Counted from the first letter of the stretch, positions 19,991 through 32,363 are shown. The stretch: 64,000 nucleotides of DNA from Thereva unica (GCA_949987705.1 OX465283.1:51436953-51500952), one strand, 5' to 3'. Made by a program: numbers and translations. Notes: generated by a model from the letters alone, not told the origin.

Positions 19991-19995
19991 GCTTT

Positions 19996-20354
19996 GGGCT
20001 GTTTCACACGAGCCGACGGCCAACCAACAGAAATCGTATGAAAACGTCATTTGTAGAGAAGAGGGTGAGAGAGGACGATGGGGAGGGAAGATTTTTCCAT
20101 TCAACTTTCTCACACGATTTTCGATACGACTTTTTGACAGCTGTGTGGTTGTTGTTGTTTTTTATTCCTTTGGGAAAAAGAAAAGAAAGAGAAAAGACAA
20201 AACAACAACAATAAGCTGAAGCGTTTTGACGTAGAGTTGGTTGGAAAAATTGGCCCGTGTGAAAGCCCATGCGACTTTTCGTCGAGTTTCAAAAGGGAAT
20301 GGCCGATAACAGCCGATTTCTGTTGGTTGGCCGTCGGCTCGTGTGAAACAGCCC
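19996..20354. mobile_element. MITE with about 41-bp terminal inverted repeats
   Basis: The left end gggctgtttcacacgagccg and the exact inverted complement at the right (20314-20354) form long terminal repeats. ttt flanks both sides (19993-19995, 20355-20357), a possible 3-bp duplication as in PIF/Harbinger elements. 359 bp, no coding sequence. Confidence 0.85.
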
Positions 20355-20639
20355 TTTAAAATCGAGACGCACTTCCCTCCAACCCGAACACTCCCCGCAT
20401 GCACAAATATCGTGTTGAAAGGTGGTGGGCGCGACCCGTCTAAACAGGCACTTGTACAATCATTAAAGGCTACATTCAGTTTATCGCGACAGAAGACATC
20501 AAGGGAAGGAAAGACCAGGCAGTTTTGATTATCTTTGATCGAGTTTCTGTGCAGAATAGAGGCCTATAGCCACAGGCGGCGCGAATTGCCATAAATGTAT
20601 ATTTTAGATAGAGTATGAGAAACTTTATCGCAGCAAGTT

Positions 20640-21560
20640 AATTGCGAGTTCAGATAGACTCCTAGATTTTTTTTTTTTTTATGTGGTAGTGCTAAGCTCA
20701 GGAGTCACCCTTTGTACTACTAGATTTGTACTCGTAATTGGCAAGGTAAGTACCTGTTCATGAGGATCATGGGTGGAAGGGATAAGGTGTATAATGGACT
20801 CTCCTATACATTAGAATGCTATAGGATTTAGAGGCATTTAGTAATAAGTGGTTTGATAGAGACCAATGATAAATACGCTCAAGATCGGCATTGATGTTGT
20901 GTACACAGTTTTCTACCACTCCAATGAGACTATTTAAATAAATTTGAACATGATCAGCTTACATGTGCAGCTTACAATTTGTTACGGCACGGCTGGGATC
21001 ATTTATGTACATAGTGAAAAATAACGGTCCTAGTATGGAACCCTGCCGAATTGACTTTTGTAGCCATACTTTTTGACATCGATAATCTCGAATTAAGGAA
21101 GCAGCTGAGGTTCAAAAACGCATGTGGTCTATTAGCTTAGTTTCTAGAGACTTATGGCTGACACGGTCAAATGCCTTACTGAAGTCAAGGAGTACAAGAA
21201 AAGCAAGGTCGTCAGAATTAAGAGCCTTTCGCAGGTCGGCGGTTACTTTCAGTAGTGCAGTTTCAAAACTACTCCTTTTGCGGAAACTAGAGCTGCTCCC
21301 CGACTAGAGCTGCTGTTCGACATTGCGCTCTATACGTAGAAAATAGATTGTCGACAGTATAAACGGCCTTTCCTGAGACTCTAGTCTTTCACATAAAAAA
21401 AAAACAGTGGCCTTTAATTTGCCAGGACATTAGTTTTTCCAGTACTTTGCCTAAGAAGCATAATATGCATATAGGACGATAATCAGCGGTCAATTGGAGA
21501 CCGCCCCGAGCAGCATAAGTTCTACCACTGATTTGTATGCTTGTTTGGCAATTACGAATA
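20640..21560 (-). pseudogene. CR1/Jockey-type reverse transcriptase remnant
   Basis: The minus strand contains LLDFSKAFDRVSHKSLETKL (about 21210-21150), preceded by ADYRPI-like sequence at about 21480 and followed by a decayed LGPLFF..YIND region. Many frameshifts and stops. Poly-T tract at 20668 on the plus strand. Confidence 0.65.
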
Positions 21561-21747
21561 TATGTGATTATGCCATCACAGATCTTCGCCTGAACATATT
21601 ATGACGTGCCGTACCGTAAGTAAACTGAACGAAAATGAGCTTACTTTTGTCATTTTGGCACATTGAAAAAGTGAGAATAGATTTCGTAAATGCAGATTAA
21701 AGCAATTTATGCAAAATAACAGGAAAAAAATTTTGCTGAAAAACTGC

Positions 21748-22086
21748 TTGGGGACACATAATAAACTTGATCGCCAACAAAATTGGCAACATTTGATGTT
21801 GGTGTCAGAATTGAAAGTGAGTGGGCTGGTTAACAACTTAAAATTGAAGTTTACCGACGCGACGGTTGGAATTAAATCAAAAACTTTTGATTATTAGTAT
21901 AAGTTTGGCAACCATGTTGTATGTTTGTAGTGGTGCGGAGAACCAGCGAACATTATTTGAAATAGAATATCATATAATAATATCCACTTCGTGGATGTTT
22001 GCGGGAAATTTGACAATCTAGTTGGAGTGTTTGTCTATTTCCTGAGGCCAACTTTGTTATCAACCAAGTTTGTCGTATGTAGGCTG
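21748..22086. mobile_element. TTAA-type MITE, copy 1
   Basis: About 80% similar to the neighbouring copy at 22091-22426 over its full length. The right end (gtatgtaggctg) is followed by ttaa. The left end is degraded and lacks a clear ttaa. Confidence 0.75.
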
Positions 22087-22090
22087 TTAA

Positions 22091-22426
22091 GCAGCCTATA
22101 CACGGCAAACTTGGTTGCCAACAAAGTTGCCAACATTTAGTGTTGGTGTCAGAATTGAAGGTGTGTAGGTTGGTTAACAACTTAAAATCGAAGTTTGTCG
22201 ACGGTTGGAATGAAATCAAAATTTTTTGATTTTTAGTAGAAGTTGGCAACCATGTTGTATGTCTGTAGCGGTGTTGAGAACTTAGCCAGCGAACATCATT
22301 TGAAAAAAGTAATTTGAATGGTGCACTTCGTTGATGTTTCCACGGATGTTGACAATCAAGTTGGAGTGTCTGTATATTTCATGATGCCAACTTTGTTGTC
22401 AACCAAGTTTGTCGTCTGTAGGCCGC
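22091..22426. mobile_element. TTAA-type MITE, copy 2
   Basis: 336 bp with 27-bp terminal inverted repeats (gcagcctatacacggcaaac at left, complement of gcggcctacagacgacaaac at right) and ttaa on both sides (22087-22090, 22427-22430). TTAA duplication points to a piggyBac- or Kolobok-dependent MITE. It abuts copy 1, sharing one ttaa. Confidence 0.88.
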
Positions 22427-22689
22427 TTAATAGGCAAAATTCAAAATGGCTGTAGACAACATTTCAGCTCAGGATTCGCCGTATTTATGATATTTTGGCT
22501 ACAAGCCTCGAACGCTCAAGAAAGGGATTCAGAGAATCCAAAACTATGCTGCCACTACGAAAACATACCACTTCAGTGAAGTGAAAAATGTCTTGAAACC
22601 TTAGTCTTATAATATCTGAGCAACTTTTTTATGTGGAAAACTAAGCTTAGTTTGAAAAGAGGAACGATAGTAATAGGCTAAGGGAGGTC

Positions 22690-23330
22690 CAGTTTGTGCT
22701 GATGAGGCAGATAATGAAGTTAAAGTTAAACTATAAGGATAGTTCCACAGTCTAGCTGTTCTATGTATTTACGAATGAATTCCTTGCCTATAGTGTGTAG
22801 TAAAAGAACAGTTGCGGACTGTGGGTTTGATCCGAGCAGTCTAGACTTGTGTTGCAGGAATAATATCACCGTGTAGGTCGAAATGTGTATATTTCAGTAG
22901 AACAGGGAGGCAGGGATGGCAGTGTTTGCCAGGGTTGTAATATTTCTTCTCTGGTTTCACCTCCGATGAGTTCAGGAACACGCTTTTGCTTCTTATACGT
23001 ATAGCCACGAAAAAGTAGTGTTCGAAGCACCAAACTAGACACACGAATTCTTTTGAAGTAAGATAGCTTCAGGTTTTATTATAGACAAGACAGTAATTTG
23101 CTTTGGAGGCATTAAATTCGACACGATGTACATATATCCCCGTTGATTGAATAGGGCACAACATGTGCATTATCGAAGGCGCAGGAGTAACACAAAATGC
23201 CGCCATTAGCGAAGCTGTAAAGTGTGCTGCAAAAGATTGAGAGCAGGTCGTTTATAAAAGTTAGCGAAAACGGTAGGTCTCTGCGATATGGGGTGCGACA
23301 ACGAAAGAGACCCAACCTCCACTGGAAGGA
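22690..23330 (-). pseudogene. CR1/Jockey-type retrotransposon 3' remnant
   Basis: The piece at 23100-23330 reads FINDLLSIF and LYSFANGGILCYS, a YADD-region motif with both Asp lost. The piece at 22740-23040 is related to the C-terminal/3' part at 30740-31000 (gagcagtctagacttgtgttg shared with small changes). Not coding. Confidence 0.55.
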
Positions 23331-23470
23331 TGGCGTAGACCAGGACGCTCAGAGTTTAGCAATGCCAAACTGGATGACATCGGCTCAGAATTGGGACCGG
23401 TGAAGAGCACAGTTACGAGAGGTCAGGAGCGGATCCCAGTTGTAGAGCCGTTAAAGAAGAAAAAGAAGGA
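23310..23470 (+). pseudogene. RTE-type 3' terminal fragment
   Basis: The plus strand reads HWKDGVDQDAQSL and NWMTSAQNWDR, the tryptophan-rich C-terminus of RTE proteins, followed by a stop and a gaaga-rich tail (23452-23475) like the intact element's 3' end. 5'-truncated. Confidence 0.6.
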
Positions 23471-23554
23471 AAAACGCGGGTGGTAGAAATGAGACCTGAA
23501 ACAAGCAGAAACAATTTCGGATATAGACTCGACACCACCGCTTGTATACATTTA

Positions 23555-26144
23555 GGTTAGGTTAGGTTAGATATGGCTGAGCTGTTGGTTTGAGCTCAAA
23601 CACTTAGGCCAAAAGGATAGGCCCATTGTGATGCCATAGTGATCCCACTTTAAACTTGTTGTTCAAGTGTCGTTTCTTCGCTAAACCATCTCGAGGAAGT
23701 AATGAATCTTCTAAGTTGCGGGATACCGATCTTTGAGATCTCCGTAAGCGTGTTTAAAAAGGGCTCGCCAAATGCGCTTAGTCTCTTTCTGCATAGGGCT
23801 GGACAGTGACAGAGGAGATGTAGTACACTTTCCTCCTCGCCCGGATTTTTACAGCTTCTACAAAAATCGTAGGTGTCAAGACCTAAGCGGGTCGCATGCG
23901 TCCCTATCAGACAGTGTCCGGTAAGCACTCCCACTATAGCTGAGAGGTCTGGTCTACCGAGACTCAGTAATGAGGTGGTCCGCCGAAGATCATAAGAGGG
24001 CCAGGTTAGTTTGGCCACCATGCATTTATTAAGATCTCTCCAATGCCTTTTCGCTTGTAGCATTGTGTGCTGTTTGCATTGGAGTTTAAAAGAGGCCCAA
24101 GGCATACCAACTCTTTCCTTTTCCGGAAGGAGAGTAGCGGTCGTGCCCTTCCTAGCCAGTTCGTCAGCTTTACAGTTTCCCTCTATATTTCGGTGCCCAG
24201 GCACCCATACGAGGAGGGTCCTGAACTGTTGAGCCATCTCGTTAAGAGATCTGCGACATTCAGAGGTAGTTCTAGAGCTGTTTGTGCAAGAGCGCAGGGC
24301 TTTCAGAGCCACCTGACTATCTGAAAAGATGTAAACAGTCCGATTTCTGTCGCCTTGTTGGTTGATCAGTAGAACAGCCTCATGTATTGCTAAAACCTCT
24401 GCTTGGTATACACTACAGTGATCGGGTAGTCAAAAGGAGACTTCAATCCCAAGCTCTGGGGAAAATACTCCTCCTCCTACTCGACCTTCGAGTTTAGAGC
24501 CATCAGTAAAGAAGTTTGTGGCACCTTGAGAACTGTGTGGTCTGTTTCTCCATTCACAACGTGAAGGGATGTGGACTCCGTAATTTCTTGTGAAGTTGAT
24601 TTCGGGTATGCAGAAGTCCGTTTTTATGGGGATGGTAACAGAGTCCAGCACTTTCGTGTGTCCTCCTACGATTCCGGTCCAAAAGCCAGATTCTTTTATT
24701 TTCTTAGTCACAAGATTTAAAGGAGGAAGGAATAGCATAACATTTAGGGCGTCTGTAGGAGTGGAGCGAAGGGCTCCTGTTATGCATAACTCCGCACATC
24801 TTTGTACTTTCTGTAGTTTGTTGAGCACAATGGACTTATTTAGGGTTGGCCACCATACTAAGACCCCGTATAGGAGTATTGGACGGACAATCGCTGTATA
24901 GATCCATCGTACTATGTTCGGGGAGAAACCCCATTTCTTCCCTATGGATTTTTTGCAAGCGAAAAGCGCTATGTTCGCTTTCTTAATGCGCTCTTCTGTG
25001 TTTTCATTCCAGAGGAGCTTCTTGTCCAGGGTTATTCCCAGATATTTGGCACTGTTGCTGAATTTGAGCCTGACATTGTTTAGCCGGGGTGGAGTTAGTG
25101 GTGGAGTTTTATATCTCCTCGTGAAGAGAACTAATTCTGTTTTATCAGGGTTAACGCTGAGTCCGTGGGTGGCAGCCCAGTTTGAAAGAGTTAGTAACGC
25201 CGCCTCCATGAGATCACAGAGGACTTGTGGGAATTTTCCTTTTATGATGATGACAATGTCATCCGCGTACGCCAGTACATGATGTCCCACTGCCTCCAAG
25301 AGTCGCTGGTTCACGGTCGCGTCCCATAAAAGTGGAGAAAGTACTCCTCCTTGCGGGGTACCTCTGTTGACGGCCCTTCGAACCGAGCAGTCGCCAAGGG
25401 TTGAGCTCACGATCCTGCCGGTAAGCATTTGATGTATAAGAGACACCAGCGGCGCCTCTATTCTCAGCTTCGCCAAGGCCAGGGTAATGGCGTCCGGGAG
25501 CACGTTGTTAAAAGCTCCCTCTAAAAACCACTTTTACCTCTTTCCAGCTAGAAGGAATACAGTTGATCTGCAGGCACCCGGAAAACATGGCCTGCAATCA
25601 CGGCATTATATGACTAAGCGTGCGTTGCAGTTGTGCCGGTACTATGCCGTCAGGGCCTGGTGATTTATAGGGCTGGAAGGTGCTTACAGCCCATTCAATT
25701 CTCGCTTTGCTTATGATGGATTTGACCAGCTGTGGTGAGGCTGGAGGGTCTAAGGCGATGGTTGTCTCAGTTACGGTACTACTCGGGAAGTGGGTGTCCA
25801 TGAGTAGTGTCAAAAATTCTATGCTTGAGTCTGTCCAATCGCCGTTTTCTTTGCGTAAGTAACTAAGCATTATTGGCGCTTTAGTAAGTATTTTACGTAG
25901 CCTTGAGGCTTCCGATGTGGACTCTATATTGCTGCAAAAGGTGGCCCAGGAGGTACGTTTGGCCTTCCTTATTGCCATTTTGTATCTATTCAGCTTCGAC
26001 TTGTAGCAGCCCCAGGAGGTTACGTCGTTGCTGCGTCTAGCTGAATTAAATTCCTTTCTACACTCTCTGCGGAGTGTTTCAAGTTCTGGAGACTACCATG
26101 GGGGTTTGAAAGCCTCTTTATGAGGTCTGTTCGGACAATCTTTA
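23555..26144 (-). mobile_element. 5'-truncated I-type non-LTR retrotransposon with telomere-like 3' tail
   Basis: Flanked by the 13-bp duplication ttgtatacattta (23542-23554 and 26145-26157). The 3' end, on the left, finishes in CCTAACCTAACCTAAC on the minus strand, i.e. ggttaggttaggttag on plus. The 5' end is cut inside the ORF after the endonuclease, as often happens in target-primed reverse transcription. Confidence 0.9.
23650..26110 (-). pseudogene. I-type RT-RNase H polyprotein, nearly continuous
   Basis: Order on the minus strand: linker (ELETLRRECRKEF, with a W-to-stop at about 26095), SPGPDGI (about 25640), SWKEVKVVF, then an abrupt join to LEGAFNN near 25530, which means about 100 residues of RT fingers are deleted and an in-frame stop lies there. 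The RT continues with RGTPQGGVLSPLLW, AYADDIVIII (catalytic, about 25270) and KYLGITLDKKL. RNase H has FFTDGSK, a single in-frame TGA (24430), FSDSQVAL and VWVPGHRNIEGN. A Cys/His tail (CRSCKNPGEEESVLHLLCHC) closes it at 23650. RT and RNase H residues are intact apart from the stops and the deletion. Confidence 0.88.
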
Positions 26145-26157
26145 TTGTATACATTTA

Positions 26158-27950
26158 AGTAAGTTATATTTATAATTTTTACCAAAAGGTTCATTTATTT
26201 CATTCTCAAATTGATTTCGAAAGGTAGGTTGCTCCCATATACTTGCTGGAGCAATGAAATTTTTAAATTCAAAATTATTTTTTTACTTTTTAGCGATTTT
26301 TTTAGTTTTATTAAACTATATATTTCTGCATGAAGATATCTAATTAGAAAGTGTACAATGGTGACGAGAATAGTGAAGAAGCAATATAATATAGGCAAAC
26401 ATACTTTTATAGTGGCAGCCATCTATCCATATCGCAAATTAATAAACCACCCACATTTCTTTTCTGTCATATAAATTAATTCCCTAGTGAAAATTTTTTC
26501 CCAAAAACTTCCATTTTCAGCTTTAAATTCGCAATTCAATAAATAAAATTCTGTAAAATATTTCTGTAAGGAAATTCCTAAAATTTATTACACATGGTTA
26601 CAATTTGTTTGATGGACTGAGGCATAAAATATCTGTGAAAGCTTGTGGAGAAATTTGCATATAACAATTATAATGTAACCAACGTAAGTCATTACATTAT
26701 TTCAGAACAAAACGCCGACAATGTCACAATAATTGGTCGAAGAAATACGTAATAAAACTATATTTATCTGACATGTAGGAAGCTTTAACTATGTATAATA
26801 AATTTTCAATTAAATTAGAGTAAAAATTGAGTTGAGCCTTTAACCATTTTACTCAAAATCAAAAACTAATCACGCCTATGCTTTAATTATGTGTATATAG
26901 ATTTTAAATCTATATATGTGTATGTATGTATGTATGTATGTATGGATGCATGTATGTTTGCAATAGCCTCCTACACCGTGCAACTGATCTTAATGAAAAT
27001 TTAACCATGTGCTATTTACATTAAAACTAACATAGGTTATTTTATATTCTAAAGCCACTGCTAGATGACCGCCGAAATATGACCGAAATTCAAAATTGCC
27101 GCGACTTTATGAAAATTTAAATTCAAAATGGCCGCACCAATATGGCCGACGAGTTTGCGAATTGGATTCCGTTTTTAAGGTAGTAAAAAACACTGTTGTA
27201 CAGAATCGATTTTTAAATTCTACCTAAGAAAACCCTTTACAGCATTTGTAAAGGACATCAAGACGATTCAGAATCCAAAATTTCAAACAATTCTATATAA
27301 AATTTAAAGTGTTATTAACAAAAAATTGTCTAGTGTTTATATTTTTGTTATTGTTTATTTACTTGTTAAACTTTGCTATTTAGTTTTTCGTTCACGTGTT
27401 TATTATTTCAAAATTTGTCTGAACGATGAAATACCGTTCCTTAGCATTCCCAGGTCACTTCGTCCCTTTTATACCTGGCCAGGTATAAACCTTATCTACT
27501 TTTACTTTTGACTCGAACACCGCAAGGCAAACATTCTGCTTAATGAGCCGATTTATAACTTTTCTTTTCATTTTTTGGTCAAATTTTCGTTTTAACAACT
27601 TTATTATTAATTATTATAATAAAATATTGACAACGTAAAACGTTTTAATTAATTATTCACCACTCCTATACCAAAAACCAAGTAAATTGGACAATATTTT
27701 TTTCCTTTCTTTTCAAACTTTAAACATTAATAACTTTGATATTTTTTTATGAATTTGCATACAACTTTTTCGAAATATCATAATTAAATACAATGAACCC
27801 ATTCTGCTTAGTCTCGACCTTAGGTAGAATTCGCTGTACAACAGTGTAATGAATTTATGACCAAAATTTATAAATTCAAAATTGTGGGGACAATACAGCG
27901 GAAGAATTTTGCTAAATAAGTGTCATTTCCCGGTTAGCTGTATGTAGGTT
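26158..27950. other. Unassigned AT-rich DNA with ancient repeat
   Basis: No gene recognised. 27060-27150 (ttcaaaatggccgc, aatatggccgacga) reappears inverted at about 46145-46190, so it belongs to a dispersed repeat. A minus-strand frame at 26195-26422 begins like a signal peptide (MAATIKVCLPILYCFF), but no downstream exon could be tied to it. Confidence 0.5.
26915..26960. repeat. (TATG)n microsatellite
   Basis: About ten tatg units with small interruptions (atggatgcatg), a common arthropod microsatellite. Confidence 0.9.
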
Positions 27951-28151
27951 GTTAAAGAGTTGGAAAATCGGAAAATCTTGGCATTCTAGCTACAAATGGA
28001 AAAACATTGAATATAGTGTATCCTGAAGCTCTCTAAGCAATCGGATCAGAATTGGTCAACAAGGTTTTTTTGGAAAGATGGTACGGAGAACAGGAAATGT
28101 GGGATGATTTATGTGTAATCAATGGACAAGAAGGAAAGAAACCCATCACCT

Positions 28152-30279
28152 CAGTGGCGGATTTACCAGGAAGCAAAGGAAGCAATTGCTTGGGGCCCCG
28201 CTTGGACAGGGGCCCCAAAAATTGAAAAATTTTGAAAACATATTCGGAAATTTGAAAAAAATAAAAAAATGCAAAATGAAAAAATCCATGTAAACAATAT
28301 CGATTATTCATTGTCCCCAAACGATTTTAAATTAGTTCAAAACTGTATTTCGCGTGTACTCGAGAGAATGGTTGCTTTACTCTCCACACACTCTCTCTCC
28401 AATGTTTATTGTTTTGTTTGTCTGTTGTTTTGTCCACGCACCACTCCTTTAGTGGTGACGGGTTTTTAGACTAGCGAAATTGTAACGACGTCCGGGATGC
28501 CCAGTTGACGGTTTTAGTTAGACAACGACAGCTTAATGCTTCTTGTGATCTTACCGTACAAATCGACAAGGATCGGGAATACTGGCGTGTTATTGCAGTC
28601 ATTCGAACGATAGCGCAACCAGGCTTCGGAGGGTCGAATGAGAAGTTTAGAGAATCACATTGTGGCAATTTTATTAGTTTATTAGAACTGGTGGCTCAAT
28701 TCGATCCGTTTTTTGAAAAACCATATTGATATGAAGGGCAATTGCGGTAGTGGTAATACGTCGTATTTATCTAAACCAACTTGCGGTGAATTGGTCCACC
28801 TAATGGCAAACAAAGTTCGGAAATCTATTTTTGAAGATGTAATTGCTGTAGGGTACTTTAGTGTTTCAGTCGACTCCATGCCAGATGTATCTCATATTGA
28901 TCACCATCTGTGATCGTTCATTTTGTATGTTTTACAACTGGTTTACCTGTAGAAAGGTTTTTGGCCTTTCTTGAGATAGAAAGTCATACTGCAAGGTACT
29001 TAGCAAAAACTACTTTAGAGTATTTAGTTAACGGCGGGCTTGATTTCGATTTGTGTAGAGGACAGTCGTACGATAATGCGTCCAATATGTCCGGTATATA
29101 TAACGGAATGTAGCAGGCACTTTTAGAGGAAAATCCTGCTCGCTCATTGAGTTTAGTTGGCCAATCTTCTCTAGCGTCGTGCTTAGAAGCAGTGAATTTT
29201 TTTGGTATAATTCAAGCTATTTATGTATTATTCGCAGGTTCAACGAAACGATGGACTCGTCTTAATGCATGTTTAGGTCCAAACGCTCCAACCGTAAAGC
29301 AATTGTCAACACCTCGCTGGAATGCCCACGCAGAGGCTGTGTCAGCTGTTTCGACGAACTATGATAAAATAGCTGATATTTTACAAAAGATCGCAGATGA
29401 TCGTGATCTCGACAGTGATACTCGAAACCAAGCATCAAGTTTAGTAAAGAGTATGGAGAATCTTCAATTCATTTTCATGATCATTTTTTGGGGATCAGTC
29501 CTTCACGAATTTGTAAAAGTCTCAGCTACTTTACAAAATCCGTCGATTTGTCTTGAAACATGTCGTCGAGATTTATCGTGATGACTTTTCGGATATCGAA
29601 GCCAAAGCGAAGGAGTTGTTCCTGGTTCTGATTATAAAGCGAGCACGCAAAGAACAAGACGCAGAAAGGCACAATGTAACGACGGGCCTGCTCCAGATGC
29701 GCTTGAAAATCTGTCTCCGCATGATAGTTTTCGGATAAAATCGTTTCTTCCGTTGATCGGTTCTTTGATAACCAACTTGCGACAACGTGCTACGGCATAC
29801 ACTCTCTTTTCTTGCCAATTTAAATGCGTCGAAGGAGGAAATCACAGAAAGTTTAGAAAGACTGATAGAAGACTATCCAAATGATGTTAACATGAGCATT
29901 GTGACTGAAACTCCAAATTTTCACGTCTATGTGAAACAGGTATACGGAAACGAGAATCGTAAAACATTCGTTGAATTGTACCAAATCATTTTCAAGAATG
30001 AATTGTTTTCAGCGTTTCCAAATGTTGAATGCCTCATCAAGCAATTCTTTATACTACCGATAACTAATAGTACAGGGGAGAGATCGTTCAGCGCATTGAA
30101 ACGCGTCAAAAAAAAATTTATTTTTAATTTAGTTAGTAAATTATAAGCAAACTATTGATTTTGCAAAATTAACTGATTATTAATTATTTTAAAATATTTG
30201 GGGGGGGGGTGAATTTTAGAATGAGGGCCCCGAAAACCTTAGGTTGCTTGGGGCCCCGTTATAGGTAAATCCGGCACTG
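28152..30279 (+). mobile_element. hAT DNA transposon (decayed)
   Basis: Terminal inverted repeats start CAGTGGCGGATTTACC (left) and CAGTGCCGGATTTACC (right, complement), continuing with ggggcccc blocks. The 8-bp target duplication catcacct is perfect (28144-28151, 30280-30287). It contains a transposase pseudogene. Confidence 0.92.
28505..30146 (+). pseudogene. hAT transposase, DUF4371/ZMYM1-like
   Basis: Pieces in different frames line up as one protein: IDKDREYWRVIAVIRTI and FISLLELVAQFDPF; then GNTSYLSKPTCGELVHLM and FSVSVDSMPDVSHID (28713-28913); PVERFLAFLEIE and CRGQSYDNASNMSGIYNGM (28910-29113); CLEAVNFFGIIQAIY and TRWNAHAEAVSAV-like sequence (29147-29581); and the hAT dimerisation end TNSTGERSFSALKRVKKKF (to 30118). 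I know these motifs from insect zinc finger MYM-type protein 1-like hAT transposases. At least five frameshifts or stops make it inactive. Confidence 0.85.
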
Positions 30280-30639
30280 CATCACCTCTGAATTTTTATG
30301 TATAAGTCTAGAATTCTGCAATACGGTTGGCATCTGGGTAAACAAATAAAACCTGAGTCAGTGACACAGTGACAGTGACCCCCTCAGTACGTAACTGCAA
30401 GCGTATTATGTCCATCACCGACAAAATTCTATTTCTAAATCTGAAATTAGTAGATATAATATTATTAAATTATTTTTTTTTTTCAGGATCTATTAATATT
30501 TTTTGATTATTGAATGTTTAATTTAACTAAAAGTCCATACGAATGCCTGAATTTTTTTATGAAAAAAAAAACCAAGCTGAGGAGTAACCATTTATACTAT
30601 CAATCCGTCATGTCGCTCAGGTCATGGTGCAATGTCTAG

Positions 30640-31156
30640 TAGTAAGCTTGGTTTGAAGAACAGAGGAGAATAGGAAAAGTTAGAAGGGGTCTGGAGAGTG
30701 TAGGAGAAAATAACGATGAACCTCACGTTTGAACTCTAAGGTGTTGTAGGAGTTCGGAAATACTGACTGCGGGAGCTTATTCCACAACAATCGAGTTGTT
30801 CTATTCATAAACGAACGTCTAGACCGTTTGTACGCGAACGGGGGGGCTGTAGGGTATGGGGGTGAGCCGAGCAGACTAGTCTTGTGTTGCGCGTAAAATA
30901 TTGCCGTCCAGGCAGGAGGTCCTGAATTTCAGTGGAACAGTCGCTGTGGTAATAGCGATAAACGGTGGCTTAAGGTGTCTATAGAGGCGCGAAAGAGGCC
31001 ATCACCAATGAGTTTGAGAGCTCGATTTTGCACCTTATCGAGGCAAGGTGGTTTTTGGGGCGCCTGCGAGTGGTATTTAAGGCGGGGCCGCATGTAGCAT
31101 TTGTAGATTGTAGCCAAGGCGGCTGGCTCGAGGAGGAAAGAAAACCCCTCTGTCAC
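30640..31156 (-). pseudogene. CR1-like RT C-terminal fragment
   Basis: The minus strand reads AALATIYKCYMRPRLKYHSQ, PPCLDKVQNRALKLIGD and IDTLSHRLSLLPQR, the thumb/C-terminal segment of CR1/L2-type reverse transcriptases. Its 3' part resembles 22740-23040. Confidence 0.65.
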
Positions 31157-31680
31157 GGCGCTTAAAAATTATATCTGACATGGTAAAAAACATTTTTTCA
31201 ATGACAGGCTTATTTTTATGGATAAAGGACATCTTAAACTTCAGTTGTTTTCTTTTTGAACAAGGTGTTCTGAAATGCCAGTGGTTGATCTTGATGCATT
31301 GATGCTGCGCATTCAAAATTCAGTCTGACAAATTTATTAACAAAAATTGTCAGCCAGACAAGCTTTAATAGACAGAAGAAATCTTGAACTTTATGTAAAA
31401 CAAAATTCAAGGAGGTGTTATGAAGTGCATTTTTATAAAGAAAAAGAATTTATAACATAAGGTCTGTCAGAAGCTAATTAACAAAAATTGTCAGACAGAC
31501 AAATTTTTTCAAAAATGGTTCATTATTTACTACAAATTGTATAAATTTCAGACAGGTGTTTTGGAAAATAAAATGATTGTTTTTTAACAAAATTCAAAAA
31601 TTCTTAAAAAATAGCAATTAACAAATTTTTACTAGTCTGGCGGGCTTTACATGTTTTTTACATGTTTTTCAGCCAATCTC
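31157..31680. other. AT-rich insert between two RT fragments
   Basis: Separates the C-terminal (30640-31156) and N-terminal (31684-32240) RT parts. It contains three spaced copies of a gtcagacagac/gtcagccagac-type word with flanking acaaaaattgtc (31340-31500). Nothing coding. Probably a diverged non-autonomous element or unrelated insertion. Confidence 0.4.
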
Positions 31681-31683
31681 ACT

Positions 31684-32240
31684 TTATTGTTTTGAGGTGT
31701 TCGATGGGGTACCTATTTTGCTGTGGGAGCTTAGACTATTGGACATATCTAGAGCAACCAGAGAAGATTCACCAAAGCGATGGATACCTTGGTGAAGGCG
31801 CTCTGTTAGACATACAAGGAGGTCGCCAGTAGATCTTTTGGATCTAAAGCCGTACTGTCTGTCAAGAATAATTTTGTTGGTTTCCAGATATTCCATTAGT
31901 TTTTTTTATTGATTAGGGTCTCCATGACTTTGCAGAGAACAGACGTAATTGCTATTGGGCGGTAGTAATCGCTAGAGTCACCTTTTTTCGGTATAGGCTG
32001 AACATGAGCCAGTTTACACGAGTCTGGATAGACTCCGGAGAAGTAAGACAGGCCAAAAAGTTTGCGCAGAGGTTTAGCCAAAGGTGATGCACATTTATTG
32101 AGAACCATAGGGGGTATTTTATCGGGGCCAATGGATTTATTGACGTCAAGCTCTTTGAGACATCGATATACATCTCTAGTTCTGAAAAAAACTCCGTCCA
32201 TTGAATGAGCTGTTCGTTCGAGGGGAGATGTTGTATAGCA
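31684..32240 (-). pseudogene. CR1-like RT N-terminal fragment
   Basis: The minus strand reads VYRCLKELDVNKSIGPDKIPP, CKLAHVQPIPKKGDSSDYYRPIAITSV, a frameshift at about 31896, then QYGFRSKRSTGDLL and SSLVALDMSNSLS, where motif A (LDMSKAFD in the family) is broken off. Same family and strand as 30640-31156, so probably one disrupted element. Confidence 0.75.
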
Positions 32241-32363
32241 GCATCGGTTAGCATTTCACTCATTAACCACATGTGGTCAGTGTTTGCCGTTCGACTAGAC
32301 CCACTGAATTTTCTGCAAAAAGTGATGAGATTGAGCCGAAACCGGAAAAGCACGTTGAAGTTA

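Larger units (their letters stand above)
27952..30345 (+). repeat. Unknown dispersed repeat, copy 2 (split by hAT)
   Basis: 27952-28151 and 30280-30345 together match 15010-15310. The hAT insertion separates them exactly at catcacct. Conserved translation includes LATNGKTLNIVYPEALS. Protein family not recognised. Confidence 0.6.

Noticed and set aside
26195..26422. Signal-peptide-like frame as another neuropeptide exon
   Set aside because: No credible donor site or downstream exon could be linked to it.
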